Numbered from the stretch's first letter, positions 8,224-17,126 are shown. The stretch is DNA of 64,000 nucleotides from Streptomyces sp. 6-11-2 (GCF_006540305.1 NZ_BJOR01000001.1:4464001-4528000), one strand, 5' to 3'. Notes: generated from the sequence alone by a model not told the origin. Program-made: numbers and translations.

Positions 8224-8562
8224 GTGATCCGCAGTCGCGTCGCCACGCGCCCCGCCGCCGTGCCGCTGCTCCTGTCCCTCCTCCTGCCCCTCCTGCTGCT
8301 TCCGGTCGTCCTGTTCGACACCGGCGGTCTGCCCGGAACCGTGGCCGTCGCGCTCGCCGCGACCGCCGCGGCCGGTTCCGCGCTCGTCGTCTGCGCGGTG
8401 CTCGCCTCCCGCTGCGCGCCCGCCGTGCCGCCCACCCGGGTGCGTACGGCCATCCGGGACCGGGACCGCCGTACGGCCTTCCTGCCGCAGCGCGATCCCG
8501 ACGCCGCGGGCCGGCCGCGGCCCCGGGCACCCGGGCGCGCCCTTCCGGCGACCACCGCGTAG
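8224..8562 (+). CDS. small membrane protein upstream of yidC, DUF6412-like
   Basis: A 112-aa protein beginning at GTG 8224 after GGGGAGGGAG. Two hydrophobic segments occupy about residues 11-35 and 40-63, followed by a basic tail RVRTAIRDRDRRTAFLPQRD and a Pro/Arg-rich end. I recall the short streptomycete family DUF6412 with this tail next to a YidC gene, but that is from memory. Its gene is 105 bp upstream of the yidC-like gene on the same strand, so a role with membrane insertion or assembly is an inference from position. Confidence 0.65.
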   Translation: MIRSRVATRPAAVPLLLSLLLPLLLLPVVLFDTGGLPGTVAVALAATAAAGSALVVCAVLASRCAPAVPPTRVRTAIRDRDRRTAFLPQRDPDAAGRPRPRAPGRALPATTA

Positions 8563-8667
8563 GGCACCACACACCTCACCTCGTGACCCCGCGCGGGTCG
8601 TCATGCCGTCATCCCCGTACGCCATTTCCGTACGCCTGGCACGACGAGACCCCAGGAGGGCTCACCC

Positions 8668-9363
8668 ATGTCCGTTTTCGCCGGCCTGGTCGAGCGGCTC
8701 GCCGACCTGCTCCAGCCGCTGTTCCACGCCTCCGCGGCCGCCGCCGCGATCGTCCTGTTCACCGCGCTCGTACGACTCCTCCTCCACCCCCTGTCCCGGG
8801 CCGCCGCGCGCGGGCAGAAGGCGCGGTCCGCGTTGCAGCCGCGGATCGGCGAGCTGCGGAGGAAGTACCGGAAGGACCCCGAGAAGCTGCAGAAAGCCGT
8901 GCTGGAGCTGCACGCCGAGGAGAAGGTGTCGCCGCTGTCGGGCTGCCTGCCCAGCCTGCTGCAGATGCCCGCCTTCTTCCTGCTGTACCACCTGTTCTCG
9001 ACACCGGCCGCGGACGGCGACGGACTGCTCGGCCACCGGCTGCTGGCCGCGCCGCTCGACGGGCGGTGGGCCGACGCCCTGGCCGGGGACGGTGTGTTCG
9101 GGGCGGCCGGGGCGGTGTATCTGGGGCTGTTCGCGGTGGTGGCCGTCATCGCCGCGTTCAACTTCCTCCGGGCGAGGAAGTCCCTGGACACGACCGATAT
9201 GGCAGGCCTGAGCGGCGGCGCCGCGGGCGCGGTCGGCAAGGCCGTGCCGTACATGTCCTTCTTCACCCTGGTCACCGTGGCGGTGGTGCCGCTGGCCGCC
9301 GCGCTGTACGTGGTGACCAGCACGGCGTGGAGCGCGGCCGAGCGGGTCCTGCTGTACCGGTGA
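8668..9363 (+). CDS. YidC/Oxa1-family membrane insertase (short paralog)
   Basis: A 231-aa protein with the Oxa1 core. A transmembrane segment (AAAAAIVLFTALVRLLLHPL) is followed by the cytosolic charged hairpin (ARGQKARSALQPRIGELRRK, then DPEKLQKAVLELHAEEKVSP). The family motif SGCLPSLLQMPAFFLLYHLF comes next, and further membrane segments end near residue 225. YidC inserts and folds membrane proteins with or without SecYEG. The large N-terminal domain of proteobacterial YidC is absent, as usual in Gram-positives. The protein is shorter than the housekeeping actinobacterial copy, which is usually next to rnpA/jag at the origin, so this is probably a second, specialised insertase. Confidence 0.88.
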   Translation: MSVFAGLVERLADLLQPLFHASAAAAAIVLFTALVRLLLHPLSRAAARGQKARSALQPRIGELRRKYRKDPEKLQKAVLELHAEEKVSPLSGCLPSLLQMPAFFLLYHLFSTPAADGDGLLGHRLLAAPLDGRWADALAGDGVFGAAGAVYLGLFAVVAVIAAFNFLRARKSLDTTDMAGLSGGAAGAVGKAVPYMSFFTLVTVAVVPLAAALYVVTSTAWSAAERVLLYR

Positions 9364-9531
9364 GCGCGCGGGAGCGGCCGTCCTGCCGGGCGGGCCTACG
9401 GTCCAGTACGTGAACGCGCTCTTGCGGAGTGGAGGTCGACCTTGGACGATCGACCAGTCCTCCGATGGTTGCGTCTGCCGCACCCAGGTCGCCCTCATCG
9501 GCCGGGCGCCCGCGATCGAGGGAGTTGACAC

Positions 9532-10404
9532 ATGAAGCTGCTGCGAGTCGGTACGGCGGGTGCGGAGCGGCCCGCGCTGCTGGACGCGACCGGGGTCCTG
9601 CGGGACCTGTCGGGCGTCGTCCCGGACATCGACGGCGCTCTGCTCGCCGACGACGCGGCACTCGGCCGGATCCGGGACGCCGCCGCCGCGGGGGAACTGC
9701 CCGCGCTGGAAGGGGCCGGGTCGGACGCGGCCGCGTCGCGGATCGGGCCGCCGCTCGCGCGGATCGGCAAGATCGTGTGCATCGGGCTGAACTACCACGA
9801 CCACGCCCGTGAGACCGGCGCCGAGCCGCCCGCCGAGCCGGTGATCTTCCTCAAGGCGCCGGACACCGTCGTCGGGCCGAACGACACCGTGCTCGTGCCG
9901 CGCGGCGCCGCCAAGACCGACTGGGAGGTGGAGCTGGCGGTCGTCATCGGCCGCACGGCCCGCTGCCTGGAGTCCCACGAGGAGGCGCTCGCGCACGTCG
10001 CCGGGTACGCGGTGGCGCACGACGTCTCCGAGCGGGAGTTCCAGATCGAGCGCGGCGGGACCTGGGACAAGGGCAAGAACTGCGAGACGTTCAACCCGTT
10101 CGGGCCCTGGCTGGTCACCGCCGACGAGGTCCCCGACCCGCAGGCGCTGCCGCTGCGCCTGTGGGTCAACGGCGAGCTGAAGCAGAACGGGACGACCGCC
10201 GACCAGATCTTCCCCGTCGCCGAAGTCGTGCGCTACGTCAGCCAGTTCATGACCCTGTACCCCGGTGACGTCATCAACACCGGTACGCCGGCCGGGGTGG
10301 CCCTGGGTCAGCCCGAGCCGAAGCCGTACCTGCGGGCCGGGGACGTGGTCGAGCTGGAGATCGAGGGGCTGGGCCGGCAGCGGCAGGAACTCAAGGACGC
10401 GTAG
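9532..10404 (+). CDS. fumarylacetoacetate hydrolase family protein
   Basis: A 290-aa enzyme of the FAH superfamily, which cleaves or decarboxylates carbonyl compounds, usually with Mg or Mn. The core starts at KIVCIGLNYHDHARETG (about residue 80). It continues with FLKAPDTVVGPND, the metal-binding DWEVELAVVIG pair of Glu residues, GYAVAHDVSEREFQ, and PGDVINTGTPAGVALG near the end. An N-terminal domain of about 75 aa is also present, as in the 2-hydroxyhepta-2,4-diene-1,7-dioate isomerase subgroup. No aromatic catabolic genes adjoin it, so the substrate is not clear. A 168-bp leader separates it from yidC. Confidence 0.85.
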   Translation: MKLLRVGTAGAERPALLDATGVLRDLSGVVPDIDGALLADDAALGRIRDAAAAGELPALEGAGSDAAASRIGPPLARIGKIVCIGLNYHDHARETGAEPPAEPVIFLKAPDTVVGPNDTVLVPRGAAKTDWEVELAVVIGRTARCLESHEEALAHVAGYAVAHDVSEREFQIERGGTWDKGKNCETFNPFGPWLVTADEVPDPQALPLRLWVNGELKQNGTTADQIFPVAEVVRYVSQFMTLYPGDVINTGTPAGVALGQPEPKPYLRAGDVVELEIEGLGRQRQELKDA

Positions 10405-10454
10405 GCGCTCCGCCGGCGGGGCCGGGAGACCGCGCCCGCCGGCGGGGCCGGGAA

Positions 10455-10480
10455 GCCGCGGGCGGTTCCGGGCCCGCGGC
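10455..10480. terminator. GC-rich stem-loop after the FAH gene
   Basis: A perfect 9-bp stem, GCCGCGGGC with GCCCGCGGC, encloses an 8-base loop, between the convergent FAH and LLM genes. There is no T tract, as is common for streptomycete terminators. Just before it, CGCCGGCGGGGCCGGGA is present twice. Confidence 0.45.
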
Positions 10481-10563
10481 GCCGTCGTGGCTCGCCGTGC
10501 CCGCGTGGCGGAGCCGCATGTCGGCACCATCGGCACAGCCCCGCGCCCCGTGGCCCGGTCCGC

Positions 10564-11466
10564 TCACGCCAGTAGGGAGGCCAGCTTGCGCCACTCCTCC
10601 CGCGGCAGGGCGTCGCGCGGGCCGTCGGCGACCACCTGGAGTGCCACGTGGTCGGCGCCCGCCGTGTGGAACGCCTCGATCCGCTCGCGGATCCGGGACT
10701 CCTCGCCCCAGGCGAACACCGCGTCGATCAGACGGTCGCTGCCGCCGCCGGTGACGTCGGAGTCGGTGAAGCCGAGGCGCAGGAAGTTGTCGGTGTAGTT
10801 CGGCAGTTCCAGATAGGGGGCGAGGTACCCGCGGGCCACGGCGCGGGCGCGGGCCGGGTCGGTCTCCAGGACGACCTTGAACTCCGGTGCCAGCAGCGTC
10901 GTCCCGCCCAGGATCTCGCGGGCCTGCGCGGTGTGGTCCGGCGTGACCAGGTACGGGATCGCGCCGGCCGCCCGGTCCCGGGAGAGCCGGAGCATCCTGG
11001 GGCCGAGGGCGGCCAGAACCCGGCGCCCGGCGGGCACGCCGCCCGCGCCGGACCGGTCGAGCTCGTCGAGCCGGTCCAGGTAGCCGACCATCGTCGAGTA
11101 CGGCTTCCGGTACTGCTGCACGCGCGGGCCGTGGCTCACACCGAGGCCGAGCACGAAGCGGCCGGGGTGGGCGGCCTCCAGCGCGGTGAACTCCGCCGCG
11201 GTCCCGGCGGCGTCCTGCTGCCAGACGCTCTGGATGCTGGTGGCGACGACGATCCGCCCGGTCGCCTCGATCAGCGGGGCGGCGTTGCGGGCGGTGCTGT
11301 TGCCGCCCAGCCAGACGGCTCCGTAGCCGAGTTCCTCCAACTCGGCGGCAGCTTCGGCGAGTTCGGCGCGCCGGGCCGCGTTCTCCGAGCGGAGTCCGAT
11401 GCTCCAGATGCCGTACCGGCCGATGGTCTCCGGCAAGGGGCGCGCGGGGGCTGTGGTGTCGCTCAT
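10564..11466 (-). CDS. LLM-class F420-dependent oxidoreductase
   Basis: A 300-aa luciferase-like monooxygenase-fold protein from ATG 11466 with GGAGGG upstream. It begins with GRYGIWSIGLRSENAARRAE, followed by LEELGYGAVWLGG and VVATSIQSVWQQD, then AAHPGRFVLGLGVSH, a typical LLM active-site segment. LPNYTDNFLRLGF comes near the C terminus. Actinobacterial members of this TIM-barrel group usually use coenzyme F420 to reduce or oxidise diverse small molecules. No substrate can be assigned. It is convergent with the FAH gene and divergent from the next membrane protein. Confidence 0.85.
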   Translation of the reverse strand: MSDTTAPARPLPETIGRYGIWSIGLRSENAARRAELAEAAAELEELGYGAVWLGGNSTARNAAPLIEATGRIVVATSIQSVWQQDAAGTAAEFTALEAAHPGRFVLGLGVSHGPRVQQYRKPYSTMVGYLDRLDELDRSGAGGVPAGRRVLAALGPRMLRLSRDRAAGAIPYLVTPDHTAQAREILGGTTLLAPEFKVVLETDPARARAVARGYLAPYLELPNYTDNFLRLGFTDSDVTGGGSDRLIDAVFAWGEESRIRERIEAFHTAGADHVALQVVADGPRDALPREEWRKLASLLA

Positions 11467-11634
11467 CGGTTCCGATCCCTCCGGACGGGGGTTGCTGTGC
11501 CTTGATCGTCACGCGTCCGGCAGGCCCTGGCCGAAGGGCGTCCCGGGCCGATTCCCGGCTTCCCCCGAGCGCACTAACCTTGATCGTGCGTGACGGTCTC
11601 CGGCAGGGGGATCGCCCGGAGCGGAGGACCGTAC

Positions 11635-12069
11635 GTGACCGCGACCCTGAGAATCCGCCGTGTCGTGGAGGACGCGACCAGCGACCGGACGACCGGCGCA
11701 TACCTCGGCTTTGTCGCCGTTCTGGGAATCCTGGCGTCGGCCGAGGGCCTGGGCCTGGTGGACACCGACTCGACGGCCCGGTTCCTGACTGTCATCCTCT
11801 GCATGCCCTGGACGCTCCTGGTGGCCGCCGTGGTGTGGCTGAACGACGGCTTCTACTGGTTGCTGGGCCACAACTTCTTCGCCGACTCCCCGGCCTGGCT
11901 CTTCGAACCGCTCTGGACGGTGTTCTGGACGGTGGCGGCCCTGGCGAACGCCAGGACCATCGCCGCACTGTCCCGTTCGGTCTCCCGGCGGCCCGGTGTC
12001 TCACCCTTCCTGGTCCCGATGAGCCTGCTGGCGATCGTCAGCCTGATCGCGCTGCTCTGGCGCCTCTGA
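11635..12069 (+). CDS. small multi-helix membrane protein
   Basis: GTG 11635 is chosen because GGAGGAC lies 8 bases upstream; an earlier in-frame start at 11590 lacks one. The 144-aa protein has about four hydrophobic segments (TGAYLGFVAVLGILASAE, VILCMPWTLLVAAVVWL, FEPLWTVFWTVAALANA, VPMSLLAIVSLIALL). The N terminus TATLRIRRVVEDATSDR is charged and probably cytoplasmic. No known family motif is recognised. It may belong to the short streptomycete membrane protein families of unknown role. Confidence 0.65.
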   Translation: MTATLRIRRVVEDATSDRTTGAYLGFVAVLGILASAEGLGLVDTDSTARFLTVILCMPWTLLVAAVVWLNDGFYWLLGHNFFADSPAWLFEPLWTVFWTVAALANARTIAALSRSVSRRPGVSPFLVPMSLLAIVSLIALLWRL

Positions 12070-12113
12070 ACCCGTGACCGGGTGGGTGGGCCGTCGGTGA
12101 TCCTCGCGGTCCC

Positions 12114-12608
12114 TCACCCCTCGCCCAGGAACCGCTCCAGTGCCTCCACCACCATCCGGTGGTCATCGAGCTGCGGCAGGCCGGAGACCGTCACCGTGCC
12201 GATCACGCCCGCGCCCTCGACGTGGAGCGGGAACGAGCCGCCGTGGGCCGCGTACAGGTCCGGGTCCAGGCGGGAGGAGGCCTCGAAGGTCGTGTCCTTG
12301 GCGCGGAAGCGGGCGCCGACCAGGTAGGAGGCGCAGCCGTAGCGCTCCACCACGCGGCGTTTGCGGGCGATCCAGGCGTCGTTGTCGGGGGTCGAGCCGG
12401 GCAGGGCCGCGTGGAAGAGCTGCTGGCCCGCGCGGTGGATGTCGACGGCGACCGGGGCCCGGCGCTCCCGTGCCAGTTCCACCAGCAGCGAGCCCAGCGC
12501 CCAGGCGTCGTCGTACGTGAAGCGGGGGAGGACCAGACGGCGTTCCTGCGCCTCCAGTTCCTCGATGCCCGGGGTGGTCTCGGGGGCCGGGCGCACGTCG
12601 TTCGTCAC
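12114..12608 (-). CDS. HbpS/UPF0303-like heme-degrading domain protein
   Basis: A 164-aa protein starting at GTG 12608, which overlaps the stop of the upstream oxidoreductase gene by 4 bp. It contains the DUF336-type fold seen in HbpS and yeast UPF0303 proteins: FTYDDAWALGSLLVELARER, PVAVDIHRAGQQLFHAALPG, then NDAWIARKRRVVERYGCAS and GTVTVSGLPQLDDHRMVV at the end. Relatives bind heme or act as chaperone-like sensors; some are annotated as heme-degrading. It has no signal peptide, so it is cytoplasmic. Translational coupling to the Gfo/Idh/MocA gene suggests a shared function that remains undefined. Confidence 0.8.
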   Translation of the reverse strand: MTNDVRPAPETTPGIEELEAQERRLVLPRFTYDDAWALGSLLVELARERRAPVAVDIHRAGQQLFHAALPGSTPDNDAWIARKRRVVERYGCASYLVGARFRAKDTTFEASSRLDPDLYAAHGGSFPLHVEGAGVIGTVTVSGLPQLDDHRMVVEALERFLGEG

Positions 12609-13675
12609 AGCCGCACCGCCACGCCGTCGCGGGCCGAGCGGCGGGCCGCCTCCAGGACGTCGAGGGCGTCGGCGGCCTCCCGGGCGGTCACCGGGTTCGG
12701 GGCGCCGTCGCGGAGGGCGGCGGCCACGGCCGCGTAGTACGCCGGGTAGTCGCCGGGCAGGGTCGGTACGGGGCGGCCGCCGCCGGTCAGCGGGGACTCT
12801 CCGGAACCGACGCGGCCCCACAGAGTGTCGTTCTCGGCGCCCCAGCCCTCGGTGCCCGGGCGGGTGCCTTCCCGCAGGGCGGCCTCCTGCGGGTCCAGGC
12901 CGTACTTCACGTAGCCCGCCCGGGAGCCCAGCACCCGGAAGCGGGGGCCGAGTTGGGCGGCCGTCGCGGAGACGTAGAGGTGGGAGCGGACGCCGTTGGC
13001 GTGGGTGAGCGCGATGAAGGTGTCGTCGTCCGCCTCGGCGCCCGTGCGGCGCACCACCGCCTCGGCGTACACCTGGGTGGCCGGGCCGAACAGCACCAGG
13101 GCCTGGTCGACCACGTGGCTGCCGAGGTCGTAGAGCAGACCTCCGATCTCCGCGGGGTCGCCGGACTCGCGCCAGCCGCCCTTCGGCTGCGGACGCCAGC
13201 GCTCGAAACGGGACTCGAAGCGCCATACGTCGCCCAGCTCGCCCTCGGCGATCATCCGGCGCAGGGTGAGGAAGTCGTTGTCCCAGCGGCGGTTCTGGAA
13301 GACGGACAGGAGCAGTCCGCGCTCGTCGGCCAGGGCGGCGAGGTCACGGGCCTCGGCCGCCGTCCCGGCGATCGGCTTGTCCACGACCACCGGCAGGCCC
13401 GCCTTCAGGGCGGCCGTGGCGAGCGGGACGTGCGTCTTGTTCGGGGAGGCGAGGACGACCAGGTCGAGCTCGCCGGCGCGGGCGAACAGCTCGTCGGGGC
13501 CGGAGGCGAGACGGACGTCCGGGAACTCCGCGCGGGCCTGTTCCTGCCGCCGCGGGTTCGAGGTGACGACCGTGTCCAGGGTCAGGCCCTCTGTCGTGGC
13601 GATCAGCGGGGCGTGGAAGACGGAGCCGGCGAGGCCGTAGCCGACGAGGCCGACGCGGAGGGGGGTGCCAGTCAT
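12605..13675 (-). CDS. Gfo/Idh/MocA-family NAD(P) oxidoreductase
   Basis: A 356-aa dehydrogenase from ATG 13675 with AGAGGG upstream. The Rossmann fold is at the N terminus (VGLVGYGLAGSVFHAPLI). The family EKP-like motif appears as DKPIAGTAAEARDLAALADE after LDLVVLASPNKTHVPLA. The C-terminal alpha/beta domain has GDVWRFESRFERWRPQPKGG and LLYDLGSHVVDQALVLFG. Members oxidise sugars or inositols with NAD(P). The divergent ROK regulator 56 bp away suggests a sugar substrate and regulation by it. Confidence 0.87.
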   Translation of the reverse strand: MTGTPLRVGLVGYGLAGSVFHAPLIATTEGLTLDTVVTSNPRRQEQARAEFPDVRLASGPDELFARAGELDLVVLASPNKTHVPLATAALKAGLPVVVDKPIAGTAAEARDLAALADERGLLLSVFQNRRWDNDFLTLRRMIAEGELGDVWRFESRFERWRPQPKGGWRESGDPAEIGGLLYDLGSHVVDQALVLFGPATQVYAEAVVRRTGAEADDDTFIALTHANGVRSHLYVSATAAQLGPRFRVLGSRAGYVKYGLDPQEAALREGTRPGTEGWGAENDTLWGRVGSGESPLTGGGRPVPTLPGDYPAYYAAVAAALRDGAPNPVTAREAADALDVLEAARRSARDGVAVRL

Positions 13676-13731
13676 GCCCTCTACTTTCGCAACGCTGTTG
13701 CCGAAGTGCAAGCGCGGGGGAGAATGGCGGG

Positions 13732-14898
13732 GTGAACAGTGGGAAGGGCGGAGCGGACGCGGTGACGGTCTCGGGAGTGACGGGCAGGGGGACGGCGGGG
13801 GCGAACCTGCTGGCCCTGCGCAGCCACAACACCGCGCTGGTGCTCGACCTGCTGCGCGGGGCGGGCGCGGAGGGGATCAGCCGGCTGGAACTCGCCGAGC
13901 GGACCGGGCTGACCCCGCAGGCGGTCAGCAAGATCACGGCGCGACTGCGGCAGCAGGGTCTCGCGGCGGAGGCGGGACGGCGGGCGTCCACGGGGGGCAA
14001 ACCCCGCACAGTGCTGCGACTGGTGCCGGAGGCGGGGCACGCGGTGGGAGTCCACGTCGACCGGGACGAACTCCGGGTGGTCGTCGTCGACCTGAACGGC
14101 ACGGTGACCGGCGAACGCCGCCGCCCGCTGGACCTCGGCGCGGGCGCGGAATCCGTCGTGGCGACGGTGGCCCACGAGGTGGAGGGGCTGGTGGGGGACG
14201 TGCTCGGGGTCCGTCCCGGGCTTGCCGATGCCGGGTCCCTCGTCGGGGTCGGGGTGGCCTTGCCCGGGCCGCTTGATCACCGGTGTGGGGTGTTGCACCG
14301 GGTGACCGGGTTTCCGGAGTGGGACGGGTTTCCGTTGCGGGACGCGCTCGCGCGGCGGCTCGGAGTGCCGGTGGTGGTCGACAAGGACACGAACGCGGCG
14401 GCGCTGGGGCTCGCGGTCGCGGGTGAGGGCCGTTCGTTCGCGTACCTGCACCTCGGTACCGGGCTCGGGGCCGGGCTGGTGATCGGGGGGAGCGTGCACC
14501 GGGGGGCGCGGACCGGGGCGGGGGAGTTCGGGCACCAGGTGATCCAGCTGGACGGTCCGCTGTGCGGGTGCGGGGACCGCGGGTGTGTCGAGACACTGTG
14601 TCTGGCGGCCGTGGAGCGGGGGGAGATCGCGGAGGCGGCACGGGTGCTGGGGGCCGGGGCCGCGAACCTCGTGGGCCTGCTGGACATCGAACTGGTGCTG
14701 CTCGGCGGTCGTACGGTCGCGGCGGCGCCCGAGGTGTTCGTGGCGGGCGTGGCCGAGGTGCTCGCGGCGCGGGCCCGGCGGGAGGGGGCGCCGGACGACA
14801 TGGTGCCGGTCCGGATCGCGCCGGGAGGCGAGCGGGGGGTCGCGGAGGGCGCGGCACAACTGCTGCTCGCGCCGATGTTCGGGCGGGGGGACGCCTGA
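13732..14898 (+). CDS. ROK-family transcriptional repressor
   Basis: A 388-aa ROK protein with an N-terminal winged HTH (ISRLELAERTGLTPQAVSKI, about residues 45-70) ahead of a sugar-kinase-like domain. ATP-fold and sugar-binding motifs are visible: GVGVALPGPLDHRCGVLHRV, PVVVDKDTNAAALG, HLGTGLGAGLVIGGSVHRGA and the zinc motif GPLCGCGDRGCVE. The HTH marks it as a regulator rather than a kinase. The likely target is the divergent Gfo/Idh/MocA-HbpS pair, with a sugar or sugar phosphate as effector. It starts at GTG 13732. Confidence 0.87.
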   Translation: MNSGKGGADAVTVSGVTGRGTAGANLLALRSHNTALVLDLLRGAGAEGISRLELAERTGLTPQAVSKITARLRQQGLAAEAGRRASTGGKPRTVLRLVPEAGHAVGVHVDRDELRVVVVDLNGTVTGERRRPLDLGAGAESVVATVAHEVEGLVGDVLGVRPGLADAGSLVGVGVALPGPLDHRCGVLHRVTGFPEWDGFPLRDALARRLGVPVVVDKDTNAAALGLAVAGEGRSFAYLHLGTGLGAGLVIGGSVHRGARTGAGEFGHQVIQLDGPLCGCGDRGCVETLCLAAVERGEIAEAARVLGAGAANLVGLLDIELVLLGGRTVAAAPEVFVAGVAEVLAARARREGAPDDMVPVRIAPGGERGVAEGAAQLLLAPMFGRGDA

Positions 14899-15083
14899 CG
14901 AGTGCCCGGCGTCGCCCTTTCCGGGTCCGCGCGTGCCGCCGGGGCCCATCGAAGGGACGTGCGAAACCGTTCGAGTCCGGTGCCGGGGCGGTCACCCCGC
15001 CGCGCTGCCCGTCCTCGGTGGCGTGCCGGGGCCGAGGCGGAGGTGCCGCCGAGGCCGGCGGGTGGATCTGCGACGATCTCCGC

Positions 15084-15839
15084 GTGGACTACCCCAACGA
15101 CCAGGCTCCCGGTGCCCCGGTGCGCTCCGGTGTCCCGGAGCACGGCCGGATCCCCAAGTACTACGCGGTGAAGGCGAGGATCGACGACCTCGTCGGCGAA
15201 CTGGGGGAGGGCCGGCCGATCCCGACCGAGCGCGATCTGTCCGAGGAGTACGGGGTCGCCCGCGAGACCGTGCGGCAGGCGCTGCGCGAGCTCATCCTGG
15301 AGGGCAAGCTGCGGCGCCGGGGTCGCGGCACGGTCGTCGCGGGCCCCAAGCTGGAGCAGCCGCTGTCCCTGGTCAGCTACACCGAAGGCGTACGGCGGCA
15401 GGGCCGCACCCCTGGACGCTCGCTCGTCACCCTGGACCGCTTCCCCTGTCCGGACCCCCTCGCCGTCGAGACGGGACTCACCCGCGGCGAACCCGTCTGG
15501 CACCTGGAGCGCGTGCTCCTCGCGGACGACGAGCGGGTCGGCCTGGAGAGCACCTATGTGGCGGTGGCCCGGGTGCCGCACCTGGACACCGGATTCGACC
15601 CCGACTCCTCCTTCTACGCCTACCTCCAAGGGCTGGGCATCGCCTTCGGCGACGCCGACGAGCGCATCGAGACGGTGCTCGCCACCCCGCGTGAGGCCCT
15701 GCTCATCGGCACCCCGCCCGCGGTGCCCATGCTGCTGATCCACCGCGTCTCACGGGACACGGAAGGGCGCCCGCTGGAGCGGGTGCGGAGCCTGTACCGA
15801 GGGGACCGGTTCTCCTTCACCACGCATCTGCGCGGCTGA
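15084..15839 (+). CDS. GntR-family (HutC/UTRA) regulator of the phosphonate locus
   Basis: A 251-aa regulator. The GntR winged helix lies at about residues 20-85 (YYAVKARIDDLVGELGEGRP, then IPTERDLSEEYGVARETVRQ). The UTRA effector domain begins near residue 95 (LSLVSYTEGVRRQGRTPGRS) and continues with TGLTRGEPVWHLERVLLADD. It starts at GTG 15084. Close relatives, including PhnF and DasR, bind sites built around GGTCTAGACC-like cores. Such a site, GGTCTAGCCC, lies about 70 bp downstream of its stop, before the oxidoreductase gene. It probably represses the phosphonate uptake and breakdown genes that follow. Confidence 0.85.
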   Translation: MDYPNDQAPGAPVRSGVPEHGRIPKYYAVKARIDDLVGELGEGRPIPTERDLSEEYGVARETVRQALRELILEGKLRRRGRGTVVAGPKLEQPLSLVSYTEGVRRQGRTPGRSLVTLDRFPCPDPLAVETGLTRGEPVWHLERVLLADDERVGLESTYVAVARVPHLDTGFDPDSSFYAYLQGLGIAFGDADERIETVLATPREALLIGTPPAVPMLLIHRVSRDTEGRPLERVRSLYRGDRFSFTTHLRG

Positions 15840-15907
15840 GGACACCACCCACCCGCGGATGACGAGAAGTGTGCCCAGCAGGCGCCCTTTTATTACGAAG
15901 AGATAAC

Positions 15908-15920
15908 GGGTCTAGCCCAG
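15908..15920. promoter_or_regulatory. HutC-type operator candidate upstream of the phosphonate genes
   Basis: The sequence GGGTCTAGCCCAG matches 9 of 10 bases of the GGTCTAGACC core bound by DasR and close HutC-family regulators. It lies between the GntR stop and the oxidoreductase start, inside an AT-richer patch (TTTTATTACGAAGAGATAACG). That position suits an operator of the GntR gene product. Confidence 0.5.
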
Positions 15921-15994
15921 TCTTGACGGCTCGTTCAGGCTCCCGTCGTCAGCACGACCCCTCCGGTTACCTGTGCGGGAGGAACGTGGCCGTC

Positions 15995-17119
15995 GTGAGA
16001 GTGACAGTCGTAGGAGCCGGCGTGGTGGGCACCATGCACGCCTGGCAAGCAGTGGAACGCGGCCACGAGGTCGTACAGATCGAGCGAGAGGCCGAGGCCC
16101 GTGGCGCCTCGCTGCGCAACTTCGGGCAGATATGGGTCAGCGGCCGCGCGGTCGGCGAGGAACTCGACACCGCCCTGCGTGCCCGGGAGCTGTGGGAGGA
16201 GATCGGCGGCCGCGTGCCCGCGCTGGGCTTCCGCGCCAACGGCTCCCTGACCCCCGTGCGCGGCGACCTCGAACGCGCCGTCGCCGAGGCCGCCGTGGCC
16301 CGCCCGGACGCCGCCGTCCGCGGTCGAAAGCTCCTGACCCCGGCCGAGGCCCGCACCCTCAACCCCGCCCTGCGCGGGGAGTTCGACGCGGCCCTGTACT
16401 GCGAGCGCGACGCGGCCGTCGAGCCGCGCACCGCCCAGCTGGCCCTGCGCGCCGAACTGCTCAAGCACCCGAACTACACCTTCCTGCCCGGGCGCGAGGT
16501 CCGGGAGGTCGTCGGTGAGGGCGCCGTCCGCGACGACCACGGCGACGTCCACACCGGTGACGTGGTGGTGCTGTGCACGGGAGCCTGGCTCGGCGGACTC
16601 GTACGGGAACTCGCCGGCCCCGGCCTGCCGGTCCGCCGCGTCCGGCTGCAGATGATGCAGACCGACCCGCTCGGTGAGCCGCTGCCGACCTCGGTCGCGG
16701 ACGCGGACAGCTTCCGGTACTACCCGGCCTACGCGTCCGAGGCCCTGGACGAGCTCAACGCGAGCCGGCCGCAGGCCGAGATCGCCGCCACCCACCGGAT
16801 GCAGCTGCTCATGGTGCAGCGCGCCGACGGCGGACTGACCATCGGCGACACCCACGAGTACGAGCACCCCTTCGCCTTCGACACCGTCGAGGACCCGTAC
16901 GACCACCTCACCCGTGTCGTCGAGTCCCTCCTCGGCCGACCGCTGCCGAAGGTCCGGCGCCGCTGGGCCGGTGTGTACGCGCAGTGCACCGACCCCGGCC
17001 GGGTCGTGCACCGGCAGCAGGTCCGCGACGGGGTGTGGCTGGTCACCGGGCCCGGCGGGCGCGGCATGACCTGCGCACCCGCGATCGCCGAGCACACCGC
17101 GAACGAACTGGGCTGGTGA
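15995..17119 (+). CDS. TIGR03364-type FAD oxidoreductase of phosphonate loci
   Basis: A 374-aa flavoprotein of the DAO fold. The FAD-binding motif is VTVVGAGVVGTMHAWQAVER at the N terminus and the family GQIWVSGR motif follows. VVVLCTGAWLGGL precedes the substrate region, and the C terminus has VWLVTGPGGRGMTCAPAIAE. Enzymes of this type sit in 2-aminoethylphosphonate loci and are thought to oxidise AEP or its N-methyl form to phosphonoacetaldehyde. GTG 15995 is chosen; GTG 15986 is the alternative, closer to GGGAGG at 15977. The next gene is a phosphonatase-like hydrolase that could use that aldehyde. No PhnW aminotransferase is present, so this oxidase may do the deamination. Confidence 0.85.
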   Translation: MRVTVVGAGVVGTMHAWQAVERGHEVVQIEREAEARGASLRNFGQIWVSGRAVGEELDTALRARELWEEIGGRVPALGFRANGSLTPVRGDLERAVAEAAVARPDAAVRGRKLLTPAEARTLNPALRGEFDAALYCERDAAVEPRTAQLALRAELLKHPNYTFLPGREVREVVGEGAVRDDHGDVHTGDVVVLCTGAWLGGLVRELAGPGLPVRRVRLQMMQTDPLGEPLPTSVADADSFRYYPAYASEALDELNASRPQAEIAATHRMQLLMVQRADGGLTIGDTHEYEHPFAFDTVEDPYDHLTRVVESLLGRPLPKVRRRWAGVYAQCTDPGRVVHRQQVRDGVWLVTGPGGRGMTCAPAIAEHTANELGW

Positions 17120-17126
17120 GGAACCG

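Noticed and set aside
6641..8572. Long upstream extension of the SEC-C gene to 8572
   Set aside because: The added frame crosses the MITE-like element and is compositionally random; the ATG at 7708 is the sensible start.
9410..9535. A 41-codon frame from GTG 9410 that overlaps the FAH start
   Set aside because: No ribosome site and no recognisable content. It could be a leader peptide, but nothing supports this.
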